From the NCBI GenBank assembly GCA_944325765.1, contig CALVBH010000033.1, positions 1-64,000 on the forward strand: a stretch of 64,000 nt of DNA, read 5' to 3'. Position numbers and translations under genes: made by a program. Position 1 is the stretch's first letter, and the number at the start of each line of letters is the position of its first letter. The notes beneath the pieces were generated by a model. That model saw nothing but the letters and a program-made list of their open reading frames with translations. It had not been told where the DNA came from and searched no databases. This stretch comes from an uncultured Bacteroidales bacterium. GTDB lineage: Bacteria; Bacteroidota; Bacteroidia; Bacteroidales; UBA932. This document shows positions 36,223 to 45,321 of this stretch, piece by piece.

Positions 36223-38367
36223 ATGGAAGAGGAACGCAGTGACATAGAGAACACCGGGATGCGGACGGAAACCGGGGACACCGGAGGGCAGCCGGACAGG
36301 ATCGGGATGATACTGTTCGTGATGTATCTCCTTTTCTTTCTCTTAGGGCTCGTCATCATCGGACGCATCATCTACATCCAGCTCATCTACAGGCCCGAAA
36401 CAGTCTATATCGAGAAATTCACCCCGGGCAGCATCAGATCCGTCATAGAACCGGAGCGCGGCGCCATCCTCTCGCACGACGGAAGAGTCCTGGCGGCCTC
36501 TATGCCCAAATACCAGATAGCTATGGACTGTACGGTCAGAAAGGCCGAATTTCTCGAAATGACCGACCGGAAAGAGGGTGAGAAAAGGGAAAAGGAGTGG
36601 ATGGACAAGGCCAGGAAACTCTCCGAAGGGCTTGCCCGCCTCTATCCTGGGAAATCCGCGGCCGAATACTACAGGATGATAGCCGAAGCCCGGAGAGCGA
36701 ACAGGCAGTACATACGGATCGGAGGGCTTGTCGACCATGGTACTCTGAAGGAAGTGAAGGCATTGCCCCTTTTCGAGGAAGGGGCGAACAGAGGAGGCCT
36801 CATCGTCGAGAAATTCGACAAGAGGATATACCCGTACGGGTCGTTGGCTCGGCGGGTGCTCGGGCATCTGGATGACAACAATCCCAACAACGACAATGTC
36901 GGCATCGAGGGCAGGTACGATTACGCCCTGCACGGGAAAGAGGGGGTGGAATGGCTGAGAAAGACTGACAACAGGGAATATATCAGGGACTATGACAGCA
37001 CGTACGTGGCCGTGGAAAACGGAGACGATGTCCGCACTACACTCGATATCGATATCCAGGACATTGCCGAAAAGGCCTTGAAAAAAGGCATAGAAGGTAA
37101 AGAGAATATCGAGGGCGGCTGTGCGATAGTGATGGACGTGAAGACAGGCGCCGTCAGGGCCATGGTAAACCTGACCGTAGAAGATGACGGAAAGGCATAC
37201 GAACGGTTCAACTACGCGATAGGACGCGCCGAGGCTCCCGGGTCGGTCTTCAAGACGGCCTCGCTGATGACCCTGCTCGAAGACGGGAAAACCGAACTCT
37301 CCGCGAAGGTCCCTACTTTCGGCGGCAGATGGTCCTACAAGGGTCGCAGGCTTCCGGATGACCCGTATCTGAAAGAGTGGAAATCCCCGGAAATATCGGT
37401 CAGGGAAGGTCTGGAGATTTCTTCGAACCAGGTATTCCGCTATTTAGTCTGCACGCAGTACGGGGACGAGCCGGAACGTTTCGTGAACAAGCTGTACGAA
37501 TACGGGCTCGGCACCGCTTTCGATTTCGACCTGCTCGGGCTTGCGACTCCTGAAATACCGATGCCGGGAAAGCCGAACTGGAGCGGGACGACTCTGCCGA
37601 CCATTTCCTACGGCTACAGCATAAAGGAAACCCCTCTTCACATACTGATGTTCTACAATGCCATAGCGAACAGGGGAAAACTGATGAAACCGTATCTGGT
37701 GGAATCGATAGAAAAGGACGGGAAAGTGAAGAAGCGGATAAGGCCGGAGATTATGAACGGTTCCATCTGTTCGAAGAGTACGGCAGACAGTCTGGTGAGC
37801 GCCCTCAGATCGGTGGTTACGGACGGTACGGGAAGCAACCTGAAGAGGGCCAAATGCGCTGTCGCAGGGAAGACGGGAACAGCCAGGATGCTGGTGAATT
37901 ACACTGTCAACGGCAAGGCCATGGCAGGATACACGGATGAGAAGGGGCGCAAACAGCATCAGGGGACATTCGTGGGCTTTTTCCCTGCGGATGATCCGGA
38001 ATACACGGCCATAGTAGTCGTATATTCGAAACTTTCGAGGATGAATTTCTACGGAGGGAACATCCCGGCCACTGTCCTGAATGAAATAGTGAACAGCATC
38101 TACTGTCTTTCTCCGGGCTGGAACGGAGAAATCAGGGAAACCGGGAAGATTCCGGATATGAACGCTTCCGCAGGACTCGAAACCGGAGCCGACATGCTCG
38201 ACAGGGTGCCGGACATCATGGGGCTCGGGCTGAAAGACGCCCTTTACTCCATAGAAAACTGCGGTTACCGGTCCGAATATTCCGGTTACGGGCATGTGGT
38301 CAGCCAGAGCCCGAAAGCCGGGACGAAGGCAGCCCGGGGTACTGTCATAAAATTCAGAATGAAGTGA
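36223..38367 (+). CDS. ftsI: Penicillin-binding protein FtsI (septal transpeptidase) with PASTA domain
   Basis: Class B PBP that cross-links septal peptidoglycan. A membrane anchor lies at about residues 27-48. The transpeptidase motifs are SVFK (in APGSVFKTAS, near residue 343), SSN (in LEISSNQVF, near 400) and KTG (in AGKTGTARM, near 550). A C-terminal PASTA domain begins VPDIMGLGLKDALYSIE near residue 662 and ends SPKAGTKAARGTVIKF. PASTA-bearing FtsI is common in Bacteroidetes. Its 714-aa length is complete. FtsW is encoded further down the same cluster. Confidence 0.95.
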   Translation: MEEERSDIENTGMRTETGDTGGQPDRIGMILFVMYLLFFLLGLVIIGRIIYIQLIYRPETVYIEKFTPGSIRSVIEPERGAILSHDGRVLAASMPKYQIAMDCTVRKAEFLEMTDRKEGEKREKEWMDKARKLSEGLARLYPGKSAAEYYRMIAEARRANRQYIRIGGLVDHGTLKEVKALPLFEEGANRGGLIVEKFDKRIYPYGSLARRVLGHLDDNNPNNDNVGIEGRYDYALHGKEGVEWLRKTDNREYIRDYDSTYVAVENGDDVRTTLDIDIQDIAEKALKKGIEGKENIEGGCAIVMDVKTGAVRAMVNLTVEDDGKAYERFNYAIGRAEAPGSVFKTASLMTLLEDGKTELSAKVPTFGGRWSYKGRRLPDDPYLKEWKSPEISVREGLEISSNQVFRYLVCTQYGDEPERFVNKLYEYGLGTAFDFDLLGLATPEIPMPGKPNWSGTTLPTISYGYSIKETPLHILMFYNAIANRGKLMKPYLVESIEKDGKVKKRIRPEIMNGSICSKSTADSLVSALRSVVTDGTGSNLKRAKCAVAGKTGTARMLVNYTVNGKAMAGYTDEKGRKQHQGTFVGFFPADDPEYTAIVVVYSKLSRMNFYGGNIPATVLNEIVNSIYCLSPGWNGEIRETGKIPDMNASAGLETGADMLDRVPDIMGLGLKDALYSIENCGYRSEYSGYGHVVSQSPKAGTKAARGTVIKFRMK

Positions 38368-38377
38368 AACGGAGGGT

Positions 38378-38393
38378 GACTCAAATTTGAGTC
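38378..38393. repeat. 16-bp perfect palindrome before murE
   Basis: GACTCAAATTTGAGTC lies in the 47-bp ftsI-murE gap and is preceded by GAGGGT. The same GAGGGTGAC opening starts the hairpin at 51901-51934, so the two may belong to one repeat family. It could be a dimeric regulator site or a hairpin in the dcw transcript. Confidence 0.75.
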
Positions 38394-38414
38394 GACCTCG
38401 CCAAGGATAAGACT

Positions 38415-39887
38415 ATGAAGATAAGGGAAATAATCGCAGGATGCGGGACGGTTTCCGTAGAAGGCTGTACGGATGCGGAAATAGTTTCCGTCACGGCCGA
38501 TTCGAGGAAGGCCGGGAACGGCTCCATGTTCATTGCCGTGAAGGGATTCGCCTCGGACGGACACGGATATATTCCGGCAGCCGTTGCGGGCGGAGCCGCC
38601 GCCATTGTCTATGAAGACGAGAAGGCATTGGAAGCCGAAGGCGCCCGGAAAGAAGGGGTGACATACGTCAGGGTGGAGTCGTCGAGGCATGCGGTAGCGA
38701 TAATTGCATCGAACTTTTACGGCCGGCCGTCCGAAAAACTGAATCTGGTGGGTATTACGGGGACCAACGGGAAAACGACTACCGTCACCCTGCTCTATCA
38801 TCTGTTCAGAGGCCTCGGCTATGAGTGCGGACTGCTTTCCACGATAGCCAATTATGTCGGGAACAGATGCAGCGAGGCGGTGAATACGACTTCCGATCCG
38901 ATCACGATAAACTCGATGCTCGCCGAAATGGTGGAATGCGGGTGCTCCTACTGTTTTATGGAGGTAAGTTCCATCGGGGTGGAGCAGGAACGGGTCAGCG
39001 GGCTGAAATTCAAGGCCGGAATCTTTTCGAACCTCACCCACGACCATTTGGACTACCACAAGACTTTCGCCGAGTATCTCAGATGCAAGAAACTGTTCTT
39101 CGACAGGCTGCCGGCCGATGCCTTCGCCATCACCAATGCCGATGACAGGAACGGGCTCGTAATGGTGCAGAATACGAAGGCCAGGACAGTGACATACTCC
39201 TGCAGGACTATGGCTGACCATACCTGCCGCATCCTGGAGGAAAGTTTCGACGGGATGCAGATGAAAATCGACGGGCGGGAATGCTGGACCGGCCTGATAG
39301 GGCAGCACAACGCCTACAACATTCTGGCTGTCTACACGACTGCGGTATGCCTGGGTGCGGATCCTGAGGAGGCCCTGATAGGAATCAGCCGGCTGAAATC
39401 GGCTTCAGGAAGACTGGAGACATTCCGCGGACCGAGAGACATCTCGGCCGTGATAGACTATGCGCACACGCCGGACGCTCTGGAAAACGTGCTCAAGACC
39501 CTGAGAGAAATCGCTCCGGAGAGGCAGCTCGTCTGCCTTTTCGGCTGCGGCGGCGACCGGGACAAGACCAAACGCCCCGAAATGGCTGCGGTAGCCCAGA
39601 AAATGGCGGACCGTATCATAGTGACCTCGGACAACAGCCGTACTGAAAGGACTGAGGATATTATGGAGGACATAAAGGCGGGAATGGATGCCCGCGGAAA
39701 GGCGAAATCCCTGTTCATCGCCGACAGGAAGGAGGCCATCAGGACTGCGATAATGACGGCGCCAGACGGGGCTACGGTCCTGCTGGCAGGCAAAGGTCAC
39801 GAGACATACCAGATTATCGGCAGGGAGAAGCGGCATTTCGACGAGAAGGAAATCGTCGCCGAAGTCTTCTCGGAGATGACTGCGTAA
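38415..39887 (+). CDS. murE: UDP-MurNAc-L-Ala-D-Glu ligase MurE
   Basis: Adds the third, usually diamino, residue to the peptidoglycan peptide stem. The ATP loop GITGTNGKTTTVTL is near residue 114; the SSIGVEQERV region and the DYAHTPDALENVL motif follow. The substrate-specifying loop reads TSDNSRTE where meso-diaminopimelate enzymes usually have DNPR. The arginine that contacts the carboxylate is kept but Pro is replaced by Ser, so the exact diamino acid is not certain. Length 490 aa is normal. Confidence 0.95.
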   Translation: MKIREIIAGCGTVSVEGCTDAEIVSVTADSRKAGNGSMFIAVKGFASDGHGYIPAAVAGGAAAIVYEDEKALEAEGARKEGVTYVRVESSRHAVAIIASNFYGRPSEKLNLVGITGTNGKTTTVTLLYHLFRGLGYECGLLSTIANYVGNRCSEAVNTTSDPITINSMLAEMVECGCSYCFMEVSSIGVEQERVSGLKFKAGIFSNLTHDHLDYHKTFAEYLRCKKLFFDRLPADAFAITNADDRNGLVMVQNTKARTVTYSCRTMADHTCRILEESFDGMQMKIDGRECWTGLIGQHNAYNILAVYTTAVCLGADPEEALIGISRLKSASGRLETFRGPRDISAVIDYAHTPDALENVLKTLREIAPERQLVCLFGCGGDRDKTKRPEMAAVAQKMADRIIVTSDNSRTERTEDIMEDIKAGMDARGKAKSLFIADRKEAIRTAIMTAPDGATVLLAGKGHETYQIIGREKRHFDEKEIVAEVFSEMTA

Positions 39888-39942
39888 CTGTCATCCCCGG
39901 CATAGTCGGGAAATCTGCCTGTATAATTGAAATTTTAAAACC

Positions 39943-41262
39943 ATGCTATACCACCTATTCGAAGCATTAAAGGATTTCGACATCCCGGGACAGGGGCTTA
40001 TGAGCTACCTGTCATTCCGTGCTATGATGGCAAGCGTGACAGCGATGCTGATTTCTCTGATAGTCGGAAAGAAAATCATCCGATGGCTCCAGAAAAGGCA
40101 GATCGGGGAGGAAATCCGGGATCTCGGCCTCGAAGGCCAGATGCAGAAGAAAGGTACGCCGACTATGGGTGGCATCATCATCTTTCTCGCCGTCACGGTG
40201 TCGGTCCTGCTCTTCGCCGACCTGACGAACATTTACACTGTCATCCTGCTGGTTACCACGGTCTGGTTTGCCGGATTGGGCTTTACGGATGACTACATAA
40301 AGGTTTTCAGGCACAACAAGGAAGGCCTGAGCGAGAGAGGGAAACTCGCCAGCCAGATTCTTTTCGGACTGGGGCTTGGGCTGACGGTATGTTTCAGCCC
40401 TGACATCGTGGTAAGGGAAAATGTACCGGTAGCACCGGCTGCACCGGCCGTTGCGAACACACTGGAAGCGAAGTCCGTCTCACAGCCCCTCGATACGGAC
40501 ACGGAACTCAGGATAAATTCCGGAGAATGGAAAGCCGAAGACGTGGTCAAAAGCACCAAGACCACCCTGCCGTTCATAAAGAACCACGAATTCGACTACA
40601 AATGGCTGTCACCGTTCAAGGGGACGTTCGGATGGTACTGCAAATGGGCTATTTACGTACTGATGATAGTCCTCGTGATAACCGCGTGCTCGAACGGGAC
40701 GAATCTTACGGACGGAATGGACGGGCTTACGACAGGGACCTCGACCATAGTGGTGGCGGTTCTCGGTATTTTCGCCTACCTGTCCGGCAACATCATCAAC
40801 GCTGAATACCTGAATATCATGTACATACCGGGAACCGGAGAAATCGGGGTCTTCATGGCCGCCTTCGCCGGTGCGCTGATAGGTTTCCTGTGGCACAATT
40901 CCTATCCTGCCCAGGTGTTCATGGGCGACACGGGAAGCCTGATGATAGGAGGGGTGATAGGAGTATGCGCGATACTTATACGCAAGGAACTGCTGCTGCC
41001 GGTACTGTGCGGGGTGTTCTTCGTGGAGACATTGTCGGTGATAATCCAGCGGACGTATTTCAAATATACGAAACGCAGGTACGGCGCAGGGCGCAGGGTG
41101 TTCAAGATGACGCCGCTGCACCATCATTTCCAGAAGGAGGGAATCGATGCAGTGATTATGAAGCCGGAGAGGGCGTTGCCGGAGGCGAAAATCGTTGTGA
41201 GGTTCTGGATTGTCGGAATCATTCTGGCGGTTCTTACGGTCGCGCTGCTGAAAGTGAGGTAG
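39943..41262 (+). CDS. mraY: Phospho-MurNAc-pentapeptide transferase MraY
   Basis: Inner-membrane enzyme that makes lipid I from UDP-MurNAc-pentapeptide and undecaprenyl phosphate. Family motifs are GTPTMGGI (near residue 70), FTDDYIK (near 126), NLTDGMDGLTTG (near 265) and the HHHF of MTPLHHHFQKEG (near 395). The 439-aa length exceeds the 360 aa of E. coli because of an Ala/Pro/Val-rich insert at about residues 155-220, which I recall as usual for Bacteroidetes MraY. The 5' gap of 55 bp has no clear promoter. Confidence 0.96.
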   Translation: MLYHLFEALKDFDIPGQGLMSYLSFRAMMASVTAMLISLIVGKKIIRWLQKRQIGEEIRDLGLEGQMQKKGTPTMGGIIIFLAVTVSVLLFADLTNIYTVILLVTTVWFAGLGFTDDYIKVFRHNKEGLSERGKLASQILFGLGLGLTVCFSPDIVVRENVPVAPAAPAVANTLEAKSVSQPLDTDTELRINSGEWKAEDVVKSTKTTLPFIKNHEFDYKWLSPFKGTFGWYCKWAIYVLMIVLVITACSNGTNLTDGMDGLTTGTSTIVVAVLGIFAYLSGNIINAEYLNIMYIPGTGEIGVFMAAFAGALIGFLWHNSYPAQVFMGDTGSLMIGGVIGVCAILIRKELLLPVLCGVFFVETLSVIIQRTYFKYTKRRYGAGRRVFKMTPLHHHFQKEGIDAVIMKPERALPEAKIVVRFWIVGIILAVLTVALLKVR

Positions 41263-41265
41263 AGG

Positions 41266-41357
41266 GCGCGAAGGGGACGCCTCCGGAGGTCCTCCCCACT
41301 GACGTGGGTCCCCTCCCTTTTCGGGAGCCAATGCCTCCGGAGGCGTCCCTTTCGCGC
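41266..41357. repeat. 92-nt branched palindromic element between mraY and murD
   Basis: Outer 24-nt arms at 41266-41289 and 41334-41357 are complementary with a single G-T position. Between them are two smaller hairpins: CCCAC/GTGGG (41295-41299 and 41304-41308) and CTCCC/GGGAG (41313-41317 and 41323-41327). The whole can fold as a three-way structure. The gap (41263-41458) is the only sizeable break inside the cluster; its remaining 100 bp is a purine-rich stretch that turns AT-rich just before murD, and I see no gene in it. The element resembles REP/BIME-type palindromes, but no second copy is in the window. Confidence 0.85.
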
Positions 41358-41458
41358 CAGACCATCCTGCAGGGTGGGCCTAAGATGTCAGGAGGTGATT
41401 CCGAAACCGGCAGAAAAAAGGAAGTGAAGTAAAAAAGAAAATTATTGTATTATATATT

Positions 41459-42793
41459 ATGAAAAGGATTGTGGTTTTGGGGGGAGGAGAAAGCGGAACG
41501 GGAGCGGCCGTACTGGCCAAGGTGAAAGGTTTCGACGTATTCCTCTCCGACATGGGAAAAATCGATGACGCCCACAGGGAACTTCTCGAAAAATGGGACA
41601 TCCCCTATGAAAGCGGACATCACACCGAAGAACTGATTCTCAACGCAGACGAGGTCATCAAAAGCCCCGGCATACCTGCCACAGCCCCGATGATCGAGAA
41701 AATCGCAGCCAAAGGCATCGGCATCATCTCCGAAATCGAATTCGCGGGAAGATACGACAGGGCCAGGAAAATATGCATTACCGGAAGCAACGGCAAGACC
41801 ACCACTACTTCCCTGATATACTACCTGCTGAAAAACGCCGGACTCAACGTGGGTCTCGGAGGCAACATCGGCAAGAGCTACGCCCTTCAGGTCGCTACCG
41901 AAAACTTCGACATCTATGTCCTGGAACTGAGCAGTTTCCAGCTCGACAACATGTACGACTTCAAGGCCGACATCGCCATCATCACGAACATAACCCCAGA
42001 CCACCTCGACAGATACGACCACAAACTCGAAAACTACGTCAAGGCGAAATTCCGCATCACCAGGAATATGAAAAGCGACGACTGCTTCATCTTCTGTTCC
42101 GATGACGAAATCACCATCAACCACCTGAACAGGATAGTGGTCCGTGCCAGGATGCTGCCGTTCACCCAGAAGACCGAAGTCAGGGAAGGGGCTTTCATAC
42201 GCGACGACAAGATGGTCGTCCGCTACAATGACGGCGAGTGCGACATGTTCCTCCGGGATCTGGCTCTCGGCGGCCGCCACAACGTCTACAACTCCATGGC
42301 TGCCGCCATCGCAGGAAAGGTGATGAACATAGACAACGATACCATCCGCGAAGCCCTGTCCTCTTTCCAGGCCGTGGAACACCGTCTGGAAAAAGTCCTG
42401 AGCATAGGGGACGTGCTCTACATAAACGATTCCAAGGCCACCAACGTGGATGCGGCCTGGTACGCCCTCGAATGCCAGACCAGGCCTGTGGTATGGATTG
42501 TCGGAGGTACGGACAAGGGCAACGACTACTCCCCTCTCGTGCCTCTCGCCCGGGAAAAGGTAAAGGCCATAATATGCCTGGGGTTAGACAATGCCAAGAT
42601 ACATAAAGCGTTTTCCGACGCGGTTCCCGAGATGCACGACGTGACTTCAGCCGAAGATGCCGTGAAACTGGCCCACAGGATAGCCGTGGCCGGGGATGTG
42701 GTCCTGCTCTCCCCATGCTGCGCCAGCTTCGACCTGTTCAAAAATTACGAGGACAGGGGGCGGCAGTTCAAGGAAGCCGTAAGAAACCTGTAG
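41459..42793 (+). CDS. murD: UDP-MurNAc-L-Ala-D-Glu ligase MurD
   Basis: Adds D-glutamate to UDP-MurNAc-L-alanine. The N-terminal Rossmann start VVLGGGESGTGAA, the ATP loop ITGSNGKTTTTSL (near residue 108), the ELSSFQLD motif and VLYINDSKATNVDAAWYAL in the C-terminal half are all present. It is complete at 444 aa. Only one base separates its stop from the ftsW start. An AT-rich stretch of about 30 bp precedes the ATG. Confidence 0.97.
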   Translation: MKRIVVLGGGESGTGAAVLAKVKGFDVFLSDMGKIDDAHRELLEKWDIPYESGHHTEELILNADEVIKSPGIPATAPMIEKIAAKGIGIISEIEFAGRYDRARKICITGSNGKTTTTSLIYYLLKNAGLNVGLGGNIGKSYALQVATENFDIYVLELSSFQLDNMYDFKADIAIITNITPDHLDRYDHKLENYVKAKFRITRNMKSDDCFIFCSDDEITINHLNRIVVRARMLPFTQKTEVREGAFIRDDKMVVRYNDGECDMFLRDLALGGRHNVYNSMAAAIAGKVMNIDNDTIREALSSFQAVEHRLEKVLSIGDVLYINDSKATNVDAAWYALECQTRPVVWIVGGTDKGNDYSPLVPLAREKVKAIICLGLDNAKIHKAFSDAVPEMHDVTSAEDAVKLAHRIAVAGDVVLLSPCCASFDLFKNYEDRGRQFKEAVRNL

Positions 42794-42794
42794 T

Positions 42795-44204
42795 ATGGAA
42801 GAAAACACGACACAGAAACGGGACTTCTGGAACTTTGTCGCCAACTTCAAGGGTGACAAGGTGATATGGATGATAGTGTTGCTGCTGATCCTTACCTCGC
42901 TCGTGACCGTCTTCGCCTCGTCTTCCGGATTGGCCAAAGGGGACACCACGAGACTGGACATATTCTTCTCCCAGTTCAAGCTCGCCTGCGCAGGCCTGGC
43001 CATAATAGTCCTGTGCTACAACATTCCGAGCATCGGCTTCATCCGGCTGTTCTCCTCGCTCGGATTCTTCGTGTCTTTCATGCTGCTGCTGTGCCTCATT
43101 GCCGGAATCGGCACCATAAACGTGAACGGGGCCGAACGGTCGCTGGAAATCGGAGGTATGCAGATTTACATTTTCGAAGTCATCAAGGTGGCGATGGTCA
43201 TGTACCTCGCCTGGGCCATAGACGCATACCGGAAAGACTCTTTCCGGCTGCCGAAAGCCCTCTCCGTACTTTCGCCGCGTCTCGGATTCCTCGACAGTCC
43301 GGCAGCCAAACGTATCATCTACATCTATCTGCCGACGATAATGGTGCTCGGAGGAATGTTCAAGGGAGGAATCTCCAGCACCCTGCTCACCGGGGCCGTC
43401 CTTTTCCTGGTAATTCTCATAGGCGGGATGCCGAAGAAGGAGATTTTCGGAGCCTTGGCGGCCGGCTGCTGTATGATAGGGCTTTTCGTGGGGCTTCATG
43501 CCGCTTCCGAAGGGAAAATGTTCCCGCGGCTTGCGGTGGCGGCCGACCGTCTGACCATGCACAGGGAATACAGAATCATAGAAACTGAAAACAGGCTGCA
43601 GGAAATCGAAGCCGCCCGCGGGGAAACGCACGTCTGGAGCAAGGAATACCGTGACGCCATCGACCGCATACGACAGCCGGAAAGCGCCAAACTGGCCATC
43701 AAGGAAGGAGGGCTTTTCGGCAAGGGGCCCGGCAACAGCACTCAGAAGTATTCGGTATACGCCATTTTCAGCGACTACATATATTCCTTCATCATAGAAG
43801 AAGCGGGACTGATAGGGGGTATCGTCATACTCATACTGTACGTCAGTCTTCTGGCGAGAGGCGCGAGGATAGTGCGTCTGTGCGACAGCTGGTTCGCTAA
43901 AGTGGCAGTTGCAGGGCTTGTCCTACTGATTACGGGCCAGGCCTTTATGCACATGATGGTCAACGTGAACATCGGGCCGCTTACGGGGCAGACCCTGCCT
44001 ATGGTCAGCCATGGCAGCAGTTCGTTCCTGAGTTTCAGCGTGGCATTCGGCGTTCTGCTTTCCATCAGCCGGCTGGCTAAGAAGAATACGGATGCAGCGG
44101 CTGTCATTCCGGGCGACAGCGATGAATCCGGCATAGAAGAAGAGGCAGACCCATCGGCTGCGCCCGGAATGGCAGAAGAAACATTACAGATACACCATGG
44201 ATAG
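42795..44204 (+). CDS. ftsW: FtsW (septal peptidoglycan glycosyltransferase)
   Basis: SEDS-family polytopic membrane protein that polymerises lipid II at the septum with FtsI. About ten hydrophobic helices are visible; the conserved late motif GQTLPMVSHGSSSFLSF (near residue 398) and the AGIGTINVNGAERSL region near residue 100 identify it. A soluble loop at about residues 235-300 is longer than in E. coli. The C-terminal ~45 residues are acidic. It overlaps murG by 8 bp. Confidence 0.95.
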   Translation: MEENTTQKRDFWNFVANFKGDKVIWMIVLLLILTSLVTVFASSSGLAKGDTTRLDIFFSQFKLACAGLAIIVLCYNIPSIGFIRLFSSLGFFVSFMLLLCLIAGIGTINVNGAERSLEIGGMQIYIFEVIKVAMVMYLAWAIDAYRKDSFRLPKALSVLSPRLGFLDSPAAKRIIYIYLPTIMVLGGMFKGGISSTLLTGAVLFLVILIGGMPKKEIFGALAAGCCMIGLFVGLHAASEGKMFPRLAVAADRLTMHREYRIIETENRLQEIEAARGETHVWSKEYRDAIDRIRQPESAKLAIKEGGLFGKGPGNSTQKYSVYAIFSDYIYSFIIEEAGLIGGIVILILYVSLLARGARIVRLCDSWFAKVAVAGLVLLITGQAFMHMMVNVNIGPLTGQTLPMVSHGSSSFLSFSVAFGVLLSISRLAKKNTDAAAVIPGDSDESGIEEEADPSAAPGMAEETLQIHHG

Positions 44205-45321
44205 AAAAGCATTACGGGTAATAATAAGCGGCGGAGGCACGGGAGGGCATATCTTCCCTGCCCTTTCGATAGCGGACAAGCTGAAAGAGGCAAATCCGGA
44301 CACGGAAATCCTGTTCGTGGGAGCCGAGGGAAGGATGGAAATGGAGAAAGTCCCCGCAGCCGGCTACAGAATCATCGGACTGCCTGTGTCCGGACTGCAG
44401 AGAAGCCTGTCGCTTTCGAACCTGAAACTTCCGTTCAAGGTCCTGAAAAGCATCAGGATGGCAGACGGCATCATCCGCGATTTCCGGCCCGATGCGGCTG
44501 TCGGGGTGGGAGGCTATGCGAGCGCTCCCCTGCTCTGGGCGGCATCCCGCAGGAAAATCCCGGTTCTGATACAGGAACAGAACGGATTCGCCGGATTGGC
44601 CAACAAGATTCTCGGGAAAAGGGCGGAAAGAATCTGTGTGGCCTACGAAGGGATGGAACGTTTCTTCCCGGCAGACAAAATCGTGCTTACAGGAAATCCT
44701 ATACGGAAGGAAATCGTCCCTGCCACAGCGGAAATGAAGGAAGAGGCTCTCCGTCACTATGGCCTGGACCCGTCCAGAAAACATATTTTCATAGTCGGAG
44801 GCAGCCTCGGCAGCAGGACCCTGAACGAATCGGTGATGGGATGGATTTCGTCAGGTTGCCCCGGAGGACAGGATATCGATGTGCTGTGGCAGTGCGGGAA
44901 ATACTACAAGAGCAGCGTCGACTCCTTTATGGAAGCCCATCCTGCCCCTATGGTACGCCACTTCGACTTCATCGGCAGGATGGATCTGGCATACGCGGCA
45001 GCGGACGTGGTCATCTCCCGCTCCGGTGCAAGTTCGGTGTCGGAGTTGTGCGCTGCCGGAAAAGCAGTTATCTTTGTACCTTCGCCGAATGTCACGGAAG
45101 ACCATCAGACGCACAATGCCATGGCATTGGTCCGCAAGGACGCGGCCATGCTGATAAGGGACGGCGAGGCCCGGCAGAGGCTGATGCAGGAAGCCTGCCT
45201 GCTGGCAGGTGACGAAAGCCGGCGGAAGAAGATGGAAGAAAATATCCTCGGATTAGCCAGAAGGGATGCTGCAGAGAGGATAGTGGAAGAAATATACGGC
45301 TGCGTAAAAGACGAAAAATGA
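44197..45321 (+). CDS. murG: Lipid II synthase MurG
   Basis: Peripheral membrane glycosyltransferase that adds GlcNAc to lipid I. The glycine loop SGGGTGGHIFPALSIAD (near residue 11), VGVGGYASAPLL, LIQEQNGFAGLAN and VGGSLGSRTLNES are the standard signatures in order, followed by SRSGASSVSELCA in the UDP-GlcNAc-binding half. Length is 374 aa. The start lies inside the 3' end of ftsW and its stop overlaps murC by 4 bp. Confidence 0.97.
   Translation: MDRKALRVIISGGGTGGHIFPALSIADKLKEANPDTEILFVGAEGRMEMEKVPAAGYRIIGLPVSGLQRSLSLSNLKLPFKVLKSIRMADGIIRDFRPDAAVGVGGYASAPLLWAASRRKIPVLIQEQNGFAGLANKILGKRAERICVAYEGMERFFPADKIVLTGNPIRKEIVPATAEMKEEALRHYGLDPSRKHIFIVGGSLGSRTLNESVMGWISSGCPGGQDIDVLWQCGKYYKSSVDSFMEAHPAPMVRHFDFIGRMDLAYAAADVVISRSGASSVSELCAAGKAVIFVPSPNVTEDHQTHNAMALVRKDAAMLIRDGEARQRLMQEACLLAGDESRRKKMEENILGLARRDAAERIVEEIYGCVKDEK

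Noticed and set aside
41266..41357. Possible tRNA or known riboswitch in the mraY-murD gap
   Set aside because: The fold has long arms and two hairpins, but no T-loop GTTC, anticodon arm or CCA end, and no riboswitch core that I recognise.
40890..41432. 180-codon plus-strand frame across the mraY 3' end and the palindromic gap
   Set aside because: Its first two-thirds are out of frame within mraY and the rest reads through the inverted-repeat element.
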